DNA of 8,687 nucleotides from Candidatus Zixiibacteriota bacterium (GTDB taxonomy: Bacteria; Zixibacteria; MSB-5A5; JAABVY01). The translations under genes were made by a program, and so were the position numbers. The stretch is taken from contig JAABVY010000319.1 of assembly GCA_011777135.1 (NCBI GenBank), positions 1-8,687 on the forward strand, given 5' to 3'. Of the stretch, positions 7,607-8,687 are shown in pieces. Position 1 is the first letter of the stretch. Every line of letters begins with the position of its first letter. The notes beneath the pieces were generated by a model that had not been told where the DNA came from, ran no database searches, and saw nothing but the letters and a program-made list of their open reading frames with translations.

Positions 7607-8687
7607 TTATATGCCGCTGAAATGGACATCCTTAAAATACATGCTGGGCCGCATGATCGAGGAGTACTGATAAGGATCATTTCCGACCTCAGTCAGATTC
7701 TTCCAGATCTCCATTATATTTCCGCTGATGTTCATCTCATTGACTGGATGGATAATTTCGCCGTCTCTAATATAAAGACCCACGATTCCATAAGAAAAAT
7801 CACCTGTAAGGCTGTTCGAGTTTCCGCCCACAAACTGTGTTACAAAAATACCCTGTTTGACATCCTTTATCATCTCATCGGGGGAGCGTTTGCCCAATTC
7901 AAATGTTATATTTGACTCCGAACCCGTAGTGGGTTCCTTTCCCAGTTTCTGAGAATAGTACCAATCGATCAGATACGATTTAAGCACACCTTTCTCGAAT
8001 AGAGCCCGCTTTTTTCTGGCCATGCCATCACCATCATAAAGACTGGAAGCGAAACCTGCTCTTATAAAGGGATCATCAATGATAGTCAATTTATCCGAGG
8101 CTACTTTCTCACCAATTTTATTTTCAAAGCATGAATTCTTGCGATACAAAAAACTTCCCATCAGAGGATTTTTAATTGCCACTAGAAGGGTGGTCAGAGC
8201 CCGGTTTTCGACTATCATGTCATACACGCCGGATTTGATCTTTTTCTGGCCGATCTTTTGCATCGCTCTTTTTAAGGCCAGAGTGCCGAGCTTTTCCAGA
8301 CCGGTTATATCCTTGAAAAAGCGCGAACCGATATAGTTGTAATCACTGGGACGTCCACCGTTGCCGTCTTTGATGGTCGTATCCACGCCAACACCAAAAT
8401 AGGTGGACTCTTTCTGACCCTCAAATCCATTGCTGTTAATTTTGACATATTCTGACCGGCTGTCGGAATAAGAAGAATTGCAGGTGACAATTTTATCGCT
8501 CAATCCGGAGGTCATCTGCTCGACCTTCCTGGCAATGTTAACCCTCTGCTCGGAAGATACGTCATGATAGTGATCATCATGTATACTCAAATTGACATCA
8601 TTCCGCATATTATAGTATTTGGGATCGGGTAATGAGCGATAGGGATCCTCATTCAGGTACTTTGTCATGGCTACAGCTTCGGAGATG
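7607..8687 (-). CDS. pmbA: PmbA/TldE-family protein, C-terminal part (cut by window edge)
   Basis: The frame is open to the right edge, so the N-terminus is missing. The Met at 8668 is internal: the residues before it (ISEAVA) and after it (MTKYLNEDPYRSLPDP) match the middle of the family, which is usually about 450 residues; about 359 are visible. Counting from that Met, characteristic stretches are DDPFIRAGFASSLYDGDGM (198-216), GVLKSYLIDWYYSQKLG (227-243) and GGNSNSLTGDFSYGIVGLYI (281-300), ending in DVHFSGI. No HExxxH zinc motif is seen, which points to the non-catalytic partner TldE/PmbA rather than TldD. Family knowledge: TldD and TldE form a cytoplasmic metalloprotease that degrades unfolded peptides, including microcin B17 precursor in E. 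coli. A tldD gene may lie upstream, outside the window. A terminator ends it, so a functional link to the glycogen genes is not indicated. Confidence 0.88.
   Translation of the reverse strand, partial: ISEAVAMTKYLNEDPYRSLPDPKYYNMRNDVNLSIHDDHYHDVSSEQRVNIARKVEQMTSGLSDKIVTCNSSYSDSRSEYVKINSNGFEGQKESTYFGVGVDTTIKDGNGGRPSDYNYIGSRFFKDITGLEKLGTLALKRAMQKIGQKKIKSGVYDMIVENRALTTLLVAIKNPLMGSFLYRKNSCFENKIGEKVASDKLTIIDDPFIRAGFASSLYDGDGMARKKRALFEKGVLKSYLIDWYYSQKLGKEPTTGSESNITFELGKRSPDEMIKDVKQGIFVTQFVGGNSNSLTGDFSYGIVGLYIRDGEIIHPVNEMNISGNIMEIWKNLTEVGNDPYQYSSIMRPSMYFKDVHFSGI

Noticed and set aside
7583..7915. Plus-strand open frame of 110 codons over the end of pmbA
   Set aside because: It is antisense to the conserved C-terminal motifs of pmbA, and its start lies beside the terminator stem. 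It is a shadow frame.
8666..8668. ATG that could be taken as the start of pmbA
   Set aside because: The frame stays open to the window edge, and the residues on both sides match the interior of PmbA/TldE proteins. The true start is outside the window.
1..8687. Mobile element, CRISPR array, tRNA or phage remnant
   Set aside because: I saw no direct repeat arrays, transposase motifs, terminal inverted repeats or tRNA-like cloverleaf. The intergenic spaces are all under 130 bases and are accounted for.

Overview
The window is a tightly packed, single-strand stretch of bacterial chromosome. Every gene I can support is read on the minus strand, so transcription runs from right to left. Base composition looks slightly AT-leaning (estimated by eye). 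Genes start with ATG or TTG, mostly behind clear purine-rich Shine-Dalgarno (SD) sites (AGGAG, AGAGGAG, GGGAG). This fits a free-living bacterium with standard translation signals. Nothing fixes the phylum: the encoded route is scattered across many bacterial phyla, and an uncultured Gram-negative lineage is only a guess.

Layout in the direction of transcription: (1) 8687-7607, the C-terminal three quarters of a PmbA/TldE-family protein, cut by the right window edge and followed by a strong intrinsic terminator (7579-7545). (2) An AT-rich gap (7544-7482) that should hold the promoter of the next operon. (3) glgE, 7481-5499, maltose-1-phosphate maltosyltransferase. (4) A treS-pep2 fusion, 5487-2158, trehalose synthase joined to maltokinase, 11 bases after glgE. 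(5) glgB, 2125-182, glucan branching enzyme, 32 bases further on. (6) The first 43 codons of treZ, 129 to beyond the left edge, maltooligosyltrehalose trehalohydrolase.

Items 3-5 form the complete GlgE pathway. TreS isomerises trehalose to maltose. The fused Pep2 domain phosphorylates maltose with ATP. GlgE transfers maltosyl units from maltose-1-phosphate to alpha-1,4-glucan, and GlgB adds alpha-1,6 branches. TreZ belongs to the opposite direction: with TreY it releases trehalose from glucan chain ends. The operon therefore appears to encode a trehalose-glucan interconversion cycle, and treY is expected beyond the left edge.

I see no mobile element, CRISPR array, RNA gene or phage remnant, and no evidence of an undescribed system. 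The window is a well-made example of a known pathway. The points worth a second look are the TTG start with its SD overlapping the glgE stop, the weakly specified glgE start with a 6-codon mini-ORF overlapping it, the inverted repeat in the promoter gap, and the coupling of treZ to the GlgE pathway.
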